From positions 1,542,572 to 1,606,571 of the forward strand of contig NW_017265142.1 of the NCBI RefSeq assembly GCF_001638985.1: a stretch of 64,000 nucleotides of DNA, read 5' to 3'. Positions 33,231-45,684 of this stretch are shown here, piece after piece. Every line of letters starts with the position of its first letter. Positions within the stretch are counted from its first letter, which is position 1. This stretch comes from Phycomyces blakesleeanus NRRL 1555(-). Its lineage: Eukaryota; Mucoromycota; Mucoromycetes; Mucorales; Phycomycetaceae. The notes below the pieces were generated by a model. The model was not told the DNA's origin, did not search any database, and saw nothing but the letters and a program-made list of their open reading frames with translations. Both the position numbers and the translations under genes were made by a program.

Positions 33231-35303
33231 CGTATATCATCATGTAGATAAACTAGGTAGAAAGTACAGTATTATCATTGCTGCGGGCATTTTCACAATT
33301 GGTGGCATAGTACAGGTGATCGGCTACAGTCTAGCTGTATTGTATGTAGGCCGCCTGGTAGCAGGACTAGGTATGGTTAAGAATACAATCATTACATATA
33401 TACTTGTACAATAATCTCTATTTATTATCATTATTCTTGCTGTTATTAATACTCTAAATGTATTATGTATAATATAGGTGTTGGTGCACTCTCTATGCTT
33501 GTACCAGTAAGTATAAGAAACGTAAAACAATGAGTAATGATTTAATAATTAATTAATCGATTAATTAATCAATTTTTTTTAAATAAATAAATAAAAATAA
33601 TAACCATCATCATTAAGGTCTATGTTGCTGAAGTAGCCCATCATAAACACAGAGGCTTTTTGGGTGGTCTCTGGATGTTTTTCATTGCAACCGGACTTGC
33701 GTCTTCGTACTGGACCAATTATGCAGTCAAGCGACTCGTGGACAGCAACGACAATAATCTCTGGCGTATTCCGCTGATCATCCAGACCGCCCCGGGACTG
33801 ATTATGCTCTTTGGTATGCTTTGTTTGTTCGAAACACCACGCTGGCTGGCTGCGCACGGAAGAACAGACGATGCACTCGAGGTCCTGTCAAAGGTCAGAG
33901 GGTTGGCACAGGACAACAAAGAAGTTGTCGAGGAACTCAAGGCCTTGACGCTGGCATTCCAACAAGGAGCAGGACCAAACTATGTGGACCAGACCAACAT
34001 GAGCTGGAAGGCAGTCTTGGGCCCAGAGAACAGACGGCGCCTGTTGACCGGCTGTGCAATCCAGTGCTTCCAGCAAATGACAGGCACAAATGTGGTAAAC
34101 TACTATAGCCCAATCATCTTCCGTTCCATCGGCCTGTCGTCTGGCGAGTCCGAGCTCTTGGCTACTGGTGTCTATGGCCTGGTCAAGATGTTTACTGTCC
34201 TTATTGGCTTCTCGGTACTCGTGGATCGGTTCGGCCGGCGTCCTCTCTTGGTCTGGGGAGGAACTGGTATGGGTGCATGTCTTTTGGCAGTCGCAGTGTG
34301 TGTTGCTAGCCGGCCAATGAGTATTGAAGAGCAGATCGCTCCCTCTGCATATGCTGTAAGTTACATTACATTACATTTTATTTTATTTTGTTAACCCCCC
34401 TTTACCTCTTTATATATATTTATTTAGGGTATTGTTTGTATGTTTGGTAAGTTTATATAAATGAATTCGAGTCTTTTTTTTATTATTATTGTTTTAATTT
34501 ACTTGCTAAACTCTTTGATTATTTTTTTGTTATCTATATACAATAGCATTTGCGGTATTTTTTAGTGTCTCTTGGGGTCCAGTTCCATGGCTCTATTGCT
34601 CAGAGATCTACCCTATGCGGTTAGTATATGGCTACAAGTCAACAAAGCTCACGACCCAAACAATTATCTGAAATGAATTGAATGCATAGAAGAATAACAA
34701 TACTCATTCCTTTCTCCTTAAAATTTTTTTTGTTCTTATTGCATACACATTTAGTATGAGAGCAAAGAGTGCTTCAATCACAACTGCCATTAACTGGTCC
34801 TTGAATGCCGTGATTGGCAAGATCAGTCCGCTTATGCTAGGTAAATAAAATAAGATAAAAAGACATATTATACATATTGCTTATATGCTTCATACTCTTA
34901 TAATTATAATTTTTTTTCTTTGTAATCTTTTTGGGGGAAACCTTTATAGCCAAGACTACAGTTGGTACCTATAGTTTCTTTGGCGGGTGTTGTATTCTTA
35001 TGAGCTTAGCCTGTCACTTTATCATCCCTGAAACCAAGGTAAGATTAAGAAATGATTGTACAACACCCTTTCTTTGCTGTTGCTGTTAATGTTGTTTAGA
35101 GTTCTATCTATATAAAAAAAAACCGGTTTACTTTTTATTGATACACAAGTACGCACTTTCTTTTTTTTTTTTTAAAAAAAAAACAAAATTGGTAGGGAAA
35201 ATCCTTGGAAGAAATGGAAGCACTCTTCCAACCGAATACCCATAAGATTAGAGACTCAAATGACGGAATGGATACCAAGAACCCTACTTATTCGATTGCT
35301 TAA
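32638..35303 (+). CDS. sugar porter family MFS transporter
   Basis: Ten exons (32638-32821, 32908-33075, 33248-33370, 33478-33506, 33618-34355, 34428-34446, 34547-34619, 34755-34840, 34950-35038, 35196-35303) join in frame to 538 residues. The sugar porter signatures appear in order: GFLFGFDLGVVGG in helix 1, DKLGRKY after helix 2, GRLVAGLGVGALSMLVPVYV with EVAHHKHRG, the sugar-site helix 7 with QCFQQMTGTNVVNYYSP, VDRFGRRPLL, PWLYCSEIYPMRMRAKS, and the terminal PETKGKSLEEME. Twelve membrane helices are expected at the plasma membrane, importing a hexose or pentose, probably with protons. A hydrophilic N-terminus of ~45 residues precedes helix 1. Several exons are tiny (29, 19 nt). The exact sugar is not predictable. 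Confidence 0.93.
33187..33225. repeat. (CATA)n microsatellite in sugar-transporter intron 2
   Basis: About nine CATA tetramers within the intron between exons 2 and 3 of the sugar transporter. Confidence 0.9.
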
Positions 35304-36616
35304 AGAGAAGCAAGAGAATCGAATATCTATATCTATATCTATACATACAATATATACAATATCTATTCTATCACTCTTAGACATCTTTATAACATCTGTA
35401 CCTATTCTTGCATAACCGATTTATTATTATTATAATTTCTATATCATTTAAAATAAACCAATGTCCTTTCCTTTTTCTTTCTTTTCTTTTACTATAGCCT
35501 GCTACAGGTATGAATAGCAGATTAAAAAGACTCTTGCTTCCGAGCAACAAACTTTAATCTATCAACCGAATCTATCTATTTTATGATTAATTAATAAACC
35601 ATATTTAAATTTTTATTAATATTATTAACCTTTCCCATTCATTCTCTCTAATTCTCGATACATTTTTTTTAAGGAGCGCGCTTATTTGGTTACTCCGGGT
35701 ATTCTTTCTTGTGAAAAAAAAATAAAAAAAATTATGATGTCTTTTGCGTATCAGAAATATCCAATAAGAAAAAAGCAAAGGAGATGGAAAATATAAAACT
35801 ATTTATCACTTTTTTTTTTCTTTTTTTTCTTCTTCTTTAGGGTTTATGCTATTGGATAAAAACGTATAAAACAGAATATACGCGAAACCTATTTTTATAT
35901 CATCGCAATTTCTATCTTTTTTTGATTTTTTTTGTTTTTTTGTTTCCTAAAAAAAATAAAATATTGAGTATCACCAGACCTCTCAAGCTTAATAATAATA
36001 ATAAAAAAAAAATGTCGGAATATATTCCGCGTACCTATTTTGCTTTTTGCTTTTTTTTTCTTCTTCTTCTTTGTAACCATTGAAACCAGGCATGGTAGTT
36101 GGTATAGGAAAGAGTACAAGAAGAAGAATAATAATACATCTATCTATCAAGTGTTATAGTCACTCTATCGATTCAATCACTCAGCTTTCTTACTCAATAA
36201 TTATCTTTTCTTTTTTATATATTGTTTTCTTTGTTTTCTATTCTATACTTATTCCAGTGTACTCTGTAACGTGTTTTCCATGTGTTTGAATACAAATACT
36301 AATCATTAAATACTTTCTTGTTTAACACGATCGAAAATATAAAGCAAAAAAAAAATTAAAAATAATAATAAAGACCTACAATTGTGGGTTAATGATTATT
36401 GGGATTCTAGTCCTTCTAGTTCAGTGTCATCCTCTATTGTGATAAAGCAATACAATTATTATTAATGATAATATAAATAATAATAATAACCAGTGGCTTG
36501 AGAGTTATATTGATCTAACAATATTGAATATCACATGATGTTTGATTTATCCATCTCTCTTTTTTTCTTTTTTTTTCTGTCTCTCTTTCTCCCTCTTATA
36601 TACCAAACATAAGAAT
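35304..36616. other. intergenic region
   Basis: Spacer between the sugar transporter and the small membrane protein gene, both on the plus strand. AT-rich with long A and T homopolymers; no gene is seen. Confidence 0.6.
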
Positions 36617-36928
36617 ATGATCGATATACCCTCTTCTTATATCGTGTCTTCAAAGCTATCACCTCTTGAACCTCAAGGTAAAAAGACGAAGAAGAAGAAG
36701 AAGAAGGAAAAAAAAATTAATTAATTAATTAATTAATTAAAATAAATAATATTTATATTTCTGCATATTTGTATACATGTATATATATATATATGTGTGT
36801 GTGTGTGTTTACAAAAATAATAAATAGGTTTTTGTCTTATTGACACATATAATATATAATATAATTTTTAACTTTAAAAATACCCAACTACCCAACTACC
36901 TAACTACCTAACTACCTAACTAAATAAT

Positions 36929-36967
<39 letters not shown>

Positions 36968-37562
36968 TAAAATATACTTTCCATTTGGTGTAGATGTCTT
37001 GAGAGTATTGAGGCTTGTGCAGTCAGAGTGGAATGATGAGTGTGTAAAGGATCGGATGAATCGGCATCCGACACCATTGATAGCAGTTGGGATTGCGAAT
37101 CCACACGATCTCCAACGGGTGGTGCGAGTTGGTGTTCCGGTCATTCACCTTGACCGGGAGTGCAGGGCTTTAAAGGCAGCCCAGGCACGGTATCTCCGAG
37201 AACTCAAATATGGACAGATTCTTGCATCGGTTGGATCGGCTGTCTTGTCGGGAGTCCTGGTGGCCAGAGGACTAAAGCAGATGAACGGCCGTAGTCTGAG
37301 GGCCCTGCTGTCCAAGAAGAGCTGGTTCTGGATGTACTTTGGTGGGGCTGGCTTGATCTGGATAGGCCAGGTGAGCCTGATGCGTGCTCTAAAGGAAAGC
37401 TATGGCTTGGTAACCCTACAAGACGAGTGCTTCATGGTCCGTCGTGATCTGGTGGTTAACAAATGGCGGTCTGTGCTGCAGCGATGGTTGCCTTATTGCC
37501 TGTTGGTCGGTTCTGTGTTCCGTTGGACTCGCGTTTATTCAAAGAAGGGGGTAGTTTACTAA
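36617..37562 (+). CDS. small putative membrane protein, unknown
   Basis: Two exons (36617-36677 and 36994-37562) give 209 residues. I do not recognise the family. The N-terminal ~100 residues are soluble, with a segment IAVGIANPHDLQRVVRVGVP and a helical DRECRALKAAQARYLRE. They are followed by three candidate membrane spans: ILASVGSAVLSGVLVA, WMYFGGAGLIWIGQVSLM and LPYCLLVGSVFRW. Basic residues flank the spans. Codon use in exon 2 is GC-richer than the surroundings and the frame is long, supporting a real gene. The first exon rests on an ATG at 36617 and a GTAAAA donor; the intron holds a 30-bp (TA)n tract near 36933-36962. Subcellular site and function are unknown; an organelle membrane protein is one possibility. 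Confidence 0.65.
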
Positions 37563-37824
37563 AAAGCATATAATTTTTTTTATTTCTTTTTTGTTTTTGT
37601 ATTCCCTTTCTCTAATAGACATTAGCTACTATTATATTATACTCTGATTGGTAATACCCACAGACAATCTATATATATTTTATATATATATTTTATGTAA
37701 GCATTAATGATAATAATAATAGTAATAACTACTATGAGCTGAAAAGCGGAGGAAGAACAGGAACAGGAAATAGAGAAAGAAATAAAATATATATATAAAA
37801 AAAAAAGGTTGAATTTTACATGAA

Positions 37825-37858
<34 letters not shown>

Positions 37859-38215
37859 GTGAAAAGAGGAGGAGGGGGGGGGGTCAGTGCGGTACAAATA
37901 ATAATAAAAAAACCAATAGAAATTTAAGCTAGGAAAAGAAAGCGTCAAGTGTGACAGAAAAAGGAAGGTGGAGTATTGTATTATATTGTATATATTTATA
38001 TATTTATATATTTTAAACATGTATATAAATAAATAAATAACTAACTAAAATAAAAATAATCCCATTTACATAAATGGAAATACAGCGATAGACCAAAAAA
38101 AAAAAAAACAATTTTTTTTTATTTTATTTTTATATATTTATATCCCCTTGTTGAAATTTTTACTATTACAATTATTTCTTTTCTTTTCTCTTCTTTTATT
38201 TTTTTTATCTTATTT

Positions 38216-38257
<42 letters not shown>

Positions 38258-38371
38258 AAATAACATCAACCAACCAACCAACCAACCAATCAATCAATCA
38301 ATCGATACAATACAGTACAATACAATACAATACAATATAACAATATAATACAATCTAGTCCAATCAGATCG
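37563..38371. other. intergenic, promoter of CDC24 homologue
   Basis: Contains an (AAT)n run at about 37825-37858, a G10 run at 37874-37883, a (TA)n tract near 38222-38255, and (CCAA)n/(TCAA)n and (ATACA)n runs immediately before the CDC24 start at 38372. No gene is seen. Confidence 0.6.
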
Positions 38372-41300
38372 ATGGCTTTGAAGAGAAGATCTCCTTCTTT
38401 AGACGTCCTGTCCACAAATATGCCTTCTTGCTTGATCGAATCACCCCAGAAGCCTATTCAAGGCCAATCTCTTTATCACACTTGTCTCTCTGTCCTTGAC
38501 AGATTGGCTCTCGTCAATGGATTCCAGCAATTCCTCGATTCACCAGTCCAGAAGACTCAGTTATTAAATACCGATCCTGTCACAAAACTGTGGAACCTAT
38601 GTCAGCTCGGAACTCCTCTCTACACCCTATTCAATGCACTCGACCCAAAAGAACCCCTCACTCTCGAATACAACCACAACCTCAACCAGGCAAACAACGC
38701 AAAGGCAATAGTCTACCATTTTCTGGTCAGCTGTCGAAAAGAACTCGACTTTGCTGAAGAAGATCTCTTTGGAATCACTGACATCTTTCTCGATGACACC
38801 AATGGATTCGTAAAAGTAATAAAAAACACATTTCATTCTCTGTCAATCAACCTACTAATTTTATTTTATTTTATATCTAAAGGTTGTCAATACGATCACA
38901 AAGATACTACAGATCTTACAAGACCGTGGCGTCATCAGTGCCAAGTCTCCCAATCGCAACTCTGATCCAAATGCTCCAAAGGATACTCGCGATAAAATTG
39001 TACTTGAATTGCTAGAAACCGAACGAAAATATGTCCAAGACATGGAACTTCTTCAAGCAAGTACAAAAGAACACAAAATATATATTCCATACAACATACT
39101 AACCAAATTTTTTTATGTTTTTATACAGAGCTATATGCGTGAATTACAGATCCAAAAGATCTTGTCCCCAGACACGGTCCACTATCTGTTCGCCAATCTA
39201 AACGCCCTAGTCGATTTCCAGCGTCGGTTCTTGATCCAGCTCGAAGACATTGCCGAAAAACCAGCCCAAGACCAACAACTCGGCCTTTTGTTTGTCCAGA
39301 CCGAAGACGCCTTTATTGTCTACGAGCCCTATTGCTCAAACTACTATGCTGCCCAGGACCTCGTCAAGGAGAAGGCGGCCGAGCTGCAAAAACTCGACCA
39401 CGTCCTCAGCCCAACCCACCAGCTGCTCTCCATGCTCATCAAGCCAATCCAGCGCATCTGCAAGTACCCCCTGCTCATGTCGTCCCTACTCAAGAGCACA
39501 AACCCATCCTGGCAATCCTACCCTCAGCTCATCCAGGGCTCAGAGGCCATCAGACGAGTAGCCGAAAAGGTTAACGAGACCCAGCGCAAACAAGAAAATC
39601 TACAACTAGTCCAAGATCTCAAGAAAAGAATGGACGACTGGAAGGTAAATAACAAAAGAAAAGAAAACTTGTAGGCTTTTTATTTATCTATTTTACATGA
39701 TTTTCTTTATAGGGTCCTCCTATTGATTCTCATGGTGCACTCTTGCTACAAGAAAAACTAATGGTAACCGTCAATGACCTCGACCGCGAACATCTCATTC
39801 TCCTGTTTGAAAAAGCAATCCTGATCTGCAAGGAGCTCAAGGAGGGTTCCAAGAACAGATTGACCAAGACAAACACTATTATGAAGAAAAAGCGCAGAGC
39901 CAGCATCCAAGCCAAGGGCACAATCTCCGTTAACCGGATTACACACATTCTGAACAAGTCCACAGCCAGCGGTGGTAAGTACTAGTTTTTTTTTTTTTTT
40001 AAAAAGATAAATAAATGCATATATTTACATATCTTTATAATGATAATTTGTAGGTATCTGGGAATTGGTTATCGAATGGAAAAGTAGTTCGTCAAGTAAT
40101 AGTAATAGTGTCCAACAATTCACCCTAAAGTTCCGTAATGAAGAACAACTGAAACAGTGGGAGGCTGTGATTGATAAGACTCGCATGAACATCCAATCAA
40201 CCTCGAGCTCCACACCCCTACTTCCAACCCCATCCCAGTCCACAAGCGACAAGACCTCTTTTATCGACTCACTCGATGACGACGATGATGACGAAGTAGA
40301 GCTTGAGGCTGAGACGGATGGTAGAGATGACGAAGAGTGTGGGACTGCTGGCACCAGTCGGTTGAATAGCACAGGCACAATTACCAAATCTCGATCTCGA
40401 TCCAATTCATTGTCGGCTCAGCTACTCAACAGCCTCAGCCGACCAACAAAAATCTCTCTTATGCGTGAAAACAGCAGCGACACCAAAACTCGCACTTTCC
40501 ACAGTATTCCTGGAATGAACCTTATGCCCTTGCCACGCGGCCCTATGCTTTCAAACCAACATTCGACCAACAATATTCTTGGCGACCCTAGCCAGCATAA
40601 CAATGTCATTCTCTATCCTGTTTCGCCACCACCTTCCAATCCTTCGTCTCCGACCAGTCTTACGAGTGCAAATGCAAATGCAAATGCAAATGCTAATGCA
40701 AATGCTAATTCTAATTCTAATTCTAATTCTAGTCAAAGCACTAGTAGTAGTGGTGGTGGTGTCTCAATTGGACGTAGACGACAATTATCAGCGTCATCGT
40801 CCTCATCAGTGTCTGGTGCTAGAGACAACGATGAATATGAATATGAATATGAATACAGAGTTGAGGATGATGAAAAAGACAGTGCTCAGTTGAATATCGC
40901 AACAAATTTTGTATATGGTTTGGATGGTATTATGATGAACAGCTACAACCAACAGTTTTCGTTGCCACCACCGATCAACCGAAGCCAGTCTCACTCGACT
41001 GCACTCCCGAGCTCTAACACGAACTATAATCCTCATCAACCATCACTTCCCCACCACTCGTCTCAGCACACCCGCCTTCGTTCTCAGAGTAGTCCCAATA
41101 TCCACAAGGCAGCCGTAGCATTGGTCAATAGTATCACGAGTACCAGTAGTACATTTTCTTCTTCTTCGACATCGACTATTACAGCAGGATCGTCTGTAGC
41201 AGCTACACAATGGGAAGAGATCAGCCGTCAGCCTGGATTTGGACTTATTACAACCTCGCTGCCTTGTTACAATGCAGGTGGCCAGAGTGGTGCACTTCCG

Positions 41301-41768
41301 TCGCCTTCGGAATCGACCAAGAGTACCAAGAAGTTTATCCGACCAATTGCTTCATCGTCTTCTCGGCTATCCGAACTTGCCAACATTCCACTGTCCTTGC
41401 TATTATCCTCTACCTCTACTTCTACATCAACATCCACATCGAGTGCTTCTTCTGGGTCTTCATATTTTCCACCATCGTTGTTATCACCTGTGACTTTGAC
41501 TGGTTCACAAGATACATTAAAAGTCAAATTGACTTATAATGAGGGAGTGTATTGTATCGTGACGCCTCATCAGATCAAGTTTTCTGATTTGATGGAACGG
41601 GTTGAAAAGAAGATCAAGATCGTTGCAAATCTGAAGCCAAATGCGGTCTTACGACTCAAATACCGGGATGAAGACGGAGACCATATTACCATCAGTTCGG
41701 ATGACGATGTTCAGATGGCATTCGAAAGCCGTGGACAGAACACAGTCAACCTCTTTGTCACCCTCTAA
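38372..41768 (+). CDS. CDC24: Cdc24-type Rho guanine nucleotide exchange factor
   Basis: Five exons (38372-38815, 38883-39056, 39129-39644, 39713-39974, 40054-41768) give 1036 residues. Domain order is that of fungal Cdc24, the activator of the Cdc42 GTPase in polarised growth. A CH-like domain occupies ~30-150, with PVTKLWNLCQLGTPLYTLFN. The DH exchange domain (~190-375) starts at LLETERKYVQDMELLQ and contains LIKPIQRICKYPLLMSSLLK. The PH domain (~380-520) has LLQEKLMV, LFEKAILICKE and IWELVIEWK. After a long Ser/Asn/Pro-rich region comes a C-terminal PB1 domain (~955-1036) with LKVKLTYNEGVYCIV, LRLKYRDEDGDHITISSDDD and LFVTL, the docking site for Bem1-type scaffolds. Intron 2 (39057-39128) uses a GCAAGT donor. 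A (GCAAAT)n run codes alternating Ala-Asn. Confidence 0.93.
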
Positions 41769-41874
41769 CCAAAAAAAAAATATTTGCTATTCCTTTCATT
41801 TCAATTTCAATTCTACTGCAATCCAAACCATTCATTTCCTTTATATATATACATATATATATATTTCCCTTTCC

Positions 41875-41946
41875 TTTCATTTCATATCATTTCATATCAT
41901 TTCATATCATTTCATACCATTTCATACCATTTCATTTCATTTCATT
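41875..41946. repeat. CATTTCATAT/CATTTCATAC decamer tandem repeat
   Basis: About seven copies of a 10-bp unit, alternating CATTTCATAT and CATTTCATAC variants, start about 100 bp beyond the CDC24 stop codon and may lie in its 3' UTR. Confidence 0.85.
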
Positions 41947-42804
41947 ATTTTATATATATTTATGCTTGTTTATTAATGTCCTACCCCCTTTTATACATAT
42001 AATATACATCTTTTTATGGCTCACAGTGGGGAAACTGGTTCTTGATCTTTTATCCTCTAAAGATAATCGAGATTGAACAAAGAGCCATAAATATGTTGTA
42101 TATATTATATATACAACATATTTATTAATTAATTTATTTATTTTTTTGCCCTTTCCACTCATTAAACATTAATTTCTTTATTTAACCTCTTACTCACACA
42201 AAATATGTATAAATATTTAATATTATATGTGTTCTGTTTATTTATTTGTTTCAATTATGACTCTTTTTTTATTATTTTTATTATTATAAAGAAAAGAAAA
42301 AAAAAAGAGTAAAAAGAATATATATATATATATATATTATATGTATATACAACCCCCTCCCCTCCTTGACATCTTCTCCTTTTTCACCCCTTCCTTCCTT
42401 CCTTCCTTTCTTGTATATATTTTATCATTTTATATATATTATATAAAATAACATGTACATACAAAAAAAAAATTATTTATTTGTTTTTCTTCATTCCATT
42501 CCACTCCCTTCATTCTATTCATTCCATTCATTTTATAACAAATATATATATATATATATCATCTGTCTACCTTGATGTATTTATTGATCAATTTATTGAT
42601 GCTTTTATTAAATGTGGTGTGCCAAGACCTTAAAAGACAACAACTATACCAGGACTAAAGAAAAGAATAAACCTGTTTCTGGATTAGTGAGAGCAACAGG
42701 CGCTTGTCAAACTGACAGTATATCTATCTATCTGTATTACCCCTTGAATGAATATGAGTATCTTTGTTATTTTAGTCCTTTTTTTTATTTTATTTTTTAT
42801 TCTG

Positions 42805-42839
42805 CCCTTCTTAAGATTTAGTAGTAAACTTAAGAAGGG
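42805..42839. other. 15-bp hairpin
   Basis: CCCTTCTTAAG (42805-42815) pairs perfectly with CTTAAGAAGGG (42829-42839). Inside, TTTA (42817-42820) and TAAA (42825-42828) extend the stem by four pairs after a single bulged A, leaving a GTAG loop. It could be a transcription-end or processing signal, a foldback remnant or part of an RNA. Confidence 0.5.
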
Positions 42840-43663
42840 TAGAAGGCCGTTGGTAATAAACAGGTTGTGAAGCCATTGACGACATTAAGCATACACAAGC
42901 AGATGTGTGTACCATTCTTTCTACTATATCTATCGCTGCATGTTTAAGAGTGGCCTAGACCCTCTTCATTATCTTTCTTTTGAAATCAAAGCCTTTAATA
43001 GATACATACTCGTACTAATAACACTAATAATATTATCTATAACGTGTGTTGTATTAGTGTGTCATGTCATCGGACACACTCGAGTTACACGATAATTGTT
43101 TATAATATGGGGAGGTCAGAAGAGCCAAAAAATGATATATATATATATATCAACTCTCTAAGCCCTGAATAAAAACTATACACTCACAAACACATAAAGA
43201 TGTATACATAGATTGTTTGGCACCAAGTCTGATTAATAGAGTGAATGAAAAGAAGAAGAAGAAAAAAAGGCTGTAATAATTACAAGCAGTTTTTGATTTG
43301 ATTTGAATTTATTATTATTTGATCAGTGTGTACGTATTACATTAGGGGCAATTATTAATCAGTTTAAATACACTAAAAATCATAGCCAAAAAGAGAAAGA
43401 GAGAGAGAAAAAAAAAAAGGACTTGTCTTTCTGAGCCATTTTATTTATTTATTTATTTATTTTTATTTATTTAATCTAAATTTAAAGTAAAGGCTTATAA
43501 TCTCACTCTTGAGCAAAAAAACAACCATTCAATAATACACACATCTACAAGCAGATATACAAGAAACAGTACTAGTTGAATATTAATATCTTACTATCAT
43601 TTCTGGAATACCCTACAAAAGAAAGAAAAAAAAACAAAAAAAAAGACAAAAAGTAAAAGAATC

Positions 43664-43971
43664 ATGCCGCCCATCTACTGGGATACCTTCTTTGCTTCAT
43701 CAATGCACATGGCTCATTCACAACCAAAGTCTCGGAGACCAAAAAGAACACGATCATGCGATGAGATGGATGGCCAAATAAACCAGAGCAAAAGATCCAG
43801 AACAAACAATACCACCAACAATGGCAGTAATAACAACAGGTATCTCATTTTTCCTATTAGGCTATTTTGCTTACCAAAGCTCTCTCTCTCTCTCTTTTTA
43901 TTTTTTATATATTTTTATTATTATTATCACTACTATTATTTCCATCCTTTCTTTATCTTTATCTTTTATAC

Positions 43972-44011
<40 letters not shown>

Positions 44012-44675
44012 ATGTATATTTGTGTCTAGTATATATTTACAAGAGCCAGAAGAACGACATTTTACTGAAGCACAACGGACAGAAAATTATAGACAACCAC
44101 CATTGATATTAGAACAGCAACACCAAGAAGGAGAAGATGACGATGCACAGCGGCACTCACAGTTACAGTTACAGCTACAGCTACACTTACAGCAGCAACA
44201 AGAAGCACAGCAGCACTTACAGTCGCAGTTACAGGAACAGGAACAGGAACAGGAACAGGAACACGAACAGGAACAGGAACGCCAAATTCATAATCACCAA
44301 CACTACCATCATTCACAATCAACAAACAATCAAGGTCGATTAACTCAACAACAACAACAACAACAACATGCTCTACATCACCGAATACAGCAATTGCAAC
44401 AAGAACAAAGCCAAAACTATCTTCAATCTACTTCTAGCTCCTTTCAACCACCCATACTAAAATCATTTGTCATCTCCACACGACATACTCCTCCAAACAC
44501 CGCATACCGTGAGATGAATGAATTATTGCACACAACGCATGTACTGCGCCATGGAGATGAGACACGCGAACGTTGTTGGGTTGACAAGATGGATGATGAG
44601 ATGAGTGATGTAGAATCATCTTATGAGGATATCAATAGTGTTCTTCGTCAAGCGTTCTTACAGCGTCATCATTAA
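43664..44675 (+). CDS. Gln-rich protein of unknown function
   Basis: Two exons (43664-43839 and 44030-44675) give 273 residues. No family is recognised. The N-terminus has basic clusters SRRPKRTRS and SKRSRT that look like a nuclear localisation signal. The middle is low complexity: (QL)n coded by TTACAG hexamers, (QE)n coded by ACAGGA hexamers, then poly-Gln and His-rich runs. The last ~75 residues are not repetitive: LKSFVISTRHTPPNTAYREM, LHTTHVLRHGDETRERCWV and an acidic DKMDDEMSDVESSYEDIN helix. A Gln-rich activator or co-regulator in the nucleus is plausible but inferred only from composition. The intron contains a (TA)n tract. Start chosen at the first ATG in the frame joined by the intron. 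Confidence 0.6.
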
Positions 44676-45408
44676 ATGAAGAAATGAAGAAATGAAAAAT
44701 GAAAAATGAAAAACCAAAGAGTCTGTCTTTTTTTTTTAAGAAAAAGAATTGTATTAATGATGATTAACAAGAGATACAGAGAGTGAGAAGGAAGAAAGAA
44801 AGGAAAGATAAAGAGGATGTATAATATGGTGATTGTTTGTGTTTAAATAGAATAGCTTTGGTTGTCCTTCCTTTTTTGTTTTTTTTTTGGCTTTTATAGG
44901 GTTAATTGAAATGGTTCTTCTTGAATATCTCTTTGGCATTTAAAGAAGAATATACACATATACGAGTATTAGGGTGCATATTCTTGAACTCACTTTAATA
45001 TATAAATGTTCTAGTAAACCTTGTTGACAGAATTAATCTATAATATTCTAGTCTATTAAAGTCTAGTCTAATCTAGTCTATTTTGGTCTAGTCTAGTATA
45101 TATTGTCTTCTGTCAGTTAAAGACATCCATATTTTCACGTCAAAATGTACAGATCTATATCTCCCTATAGAAAAAAAAAATGGGCGATTTTAGTGAATTG
45201 TTGCAAGTTTTCCGGGGTTTAAAGTGTCTTGTAGCTGAGTTTTAATGAAGCACCAATTTCTACTCTACCGTTTTTTTGCAGCCAAAGCAAAACATCTTTT
45301 TCTTAGCTTTTTCAACCCATTACAAAACTAAATACAAAGTTATTCAAATCTAATGGCTTACCAGCGGTAGCTTGGGTGGGTTCTAAGCGGTTACCAGGAC
45401 AAAAATTT

Positions 45409-45684
45409 CTATCTTCTTTGAATTCTAGTCAGTCTTAGTCTCAAACGACGACCCTCCTGGAGATCTTCTTCTGCTTGTCTTCTGATACGTCCAATCCGAA
45501 TGACGCGGGTGAACCTTACAGGTATAGTCCCATCATATCTTAAAATGTTAAGTATATGTCGGAAGTTCAGGACAGAAGCAAGAACCCGATTCCACAAACG
45601 ATGCATAACCTCTGCCCCGTCCATGTTCTCCAAACAATTTAGATTGGTACATCTAAAAAGGACTTGTTTCTGTTTTTTTTTCAC
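45409..45684 (-). pseudogene. TnpB/Fanzor-like C-terminal fragment
   Basis: A 91-residue frame reads VLFRCTNLNC, then HRLWNRVLASVLNFRHILN and IPVRF. From memory this is the layout of the C-terminus of TnpB/OrfB and eukaryotic Fanzor nucleases: a second zinc-ribbon Cys pair, then W-N-R-D-x-x-A-x-x-N-I. The RuvC Asp expected after Arg is Val here. The first Cys pair and the rest of the nuclease are not found upstream; the same frame upstream is interrupted and unrecognisable. So this is a decayed fragment, not a working gene. The family call rests on a short motif and needs a profile search. It could also be an unrelated zinc-ribbon protein. Confidence 0.45.

Larger units (their letters stand above)
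41769..43663. other. intergenic region with hairpins
   Basis: 1.9 kb between CDC24 (+) and the Gln-rich gene (+). It holds a decamer tandem repeat at 41875-41946, a strong hairpin at 42805-42839 and an 8-bp inverted repeat AGTGTGTC/GACACACT at 43056-43063/43073-43080. No protein gene is seen. Confidence 0.55.
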
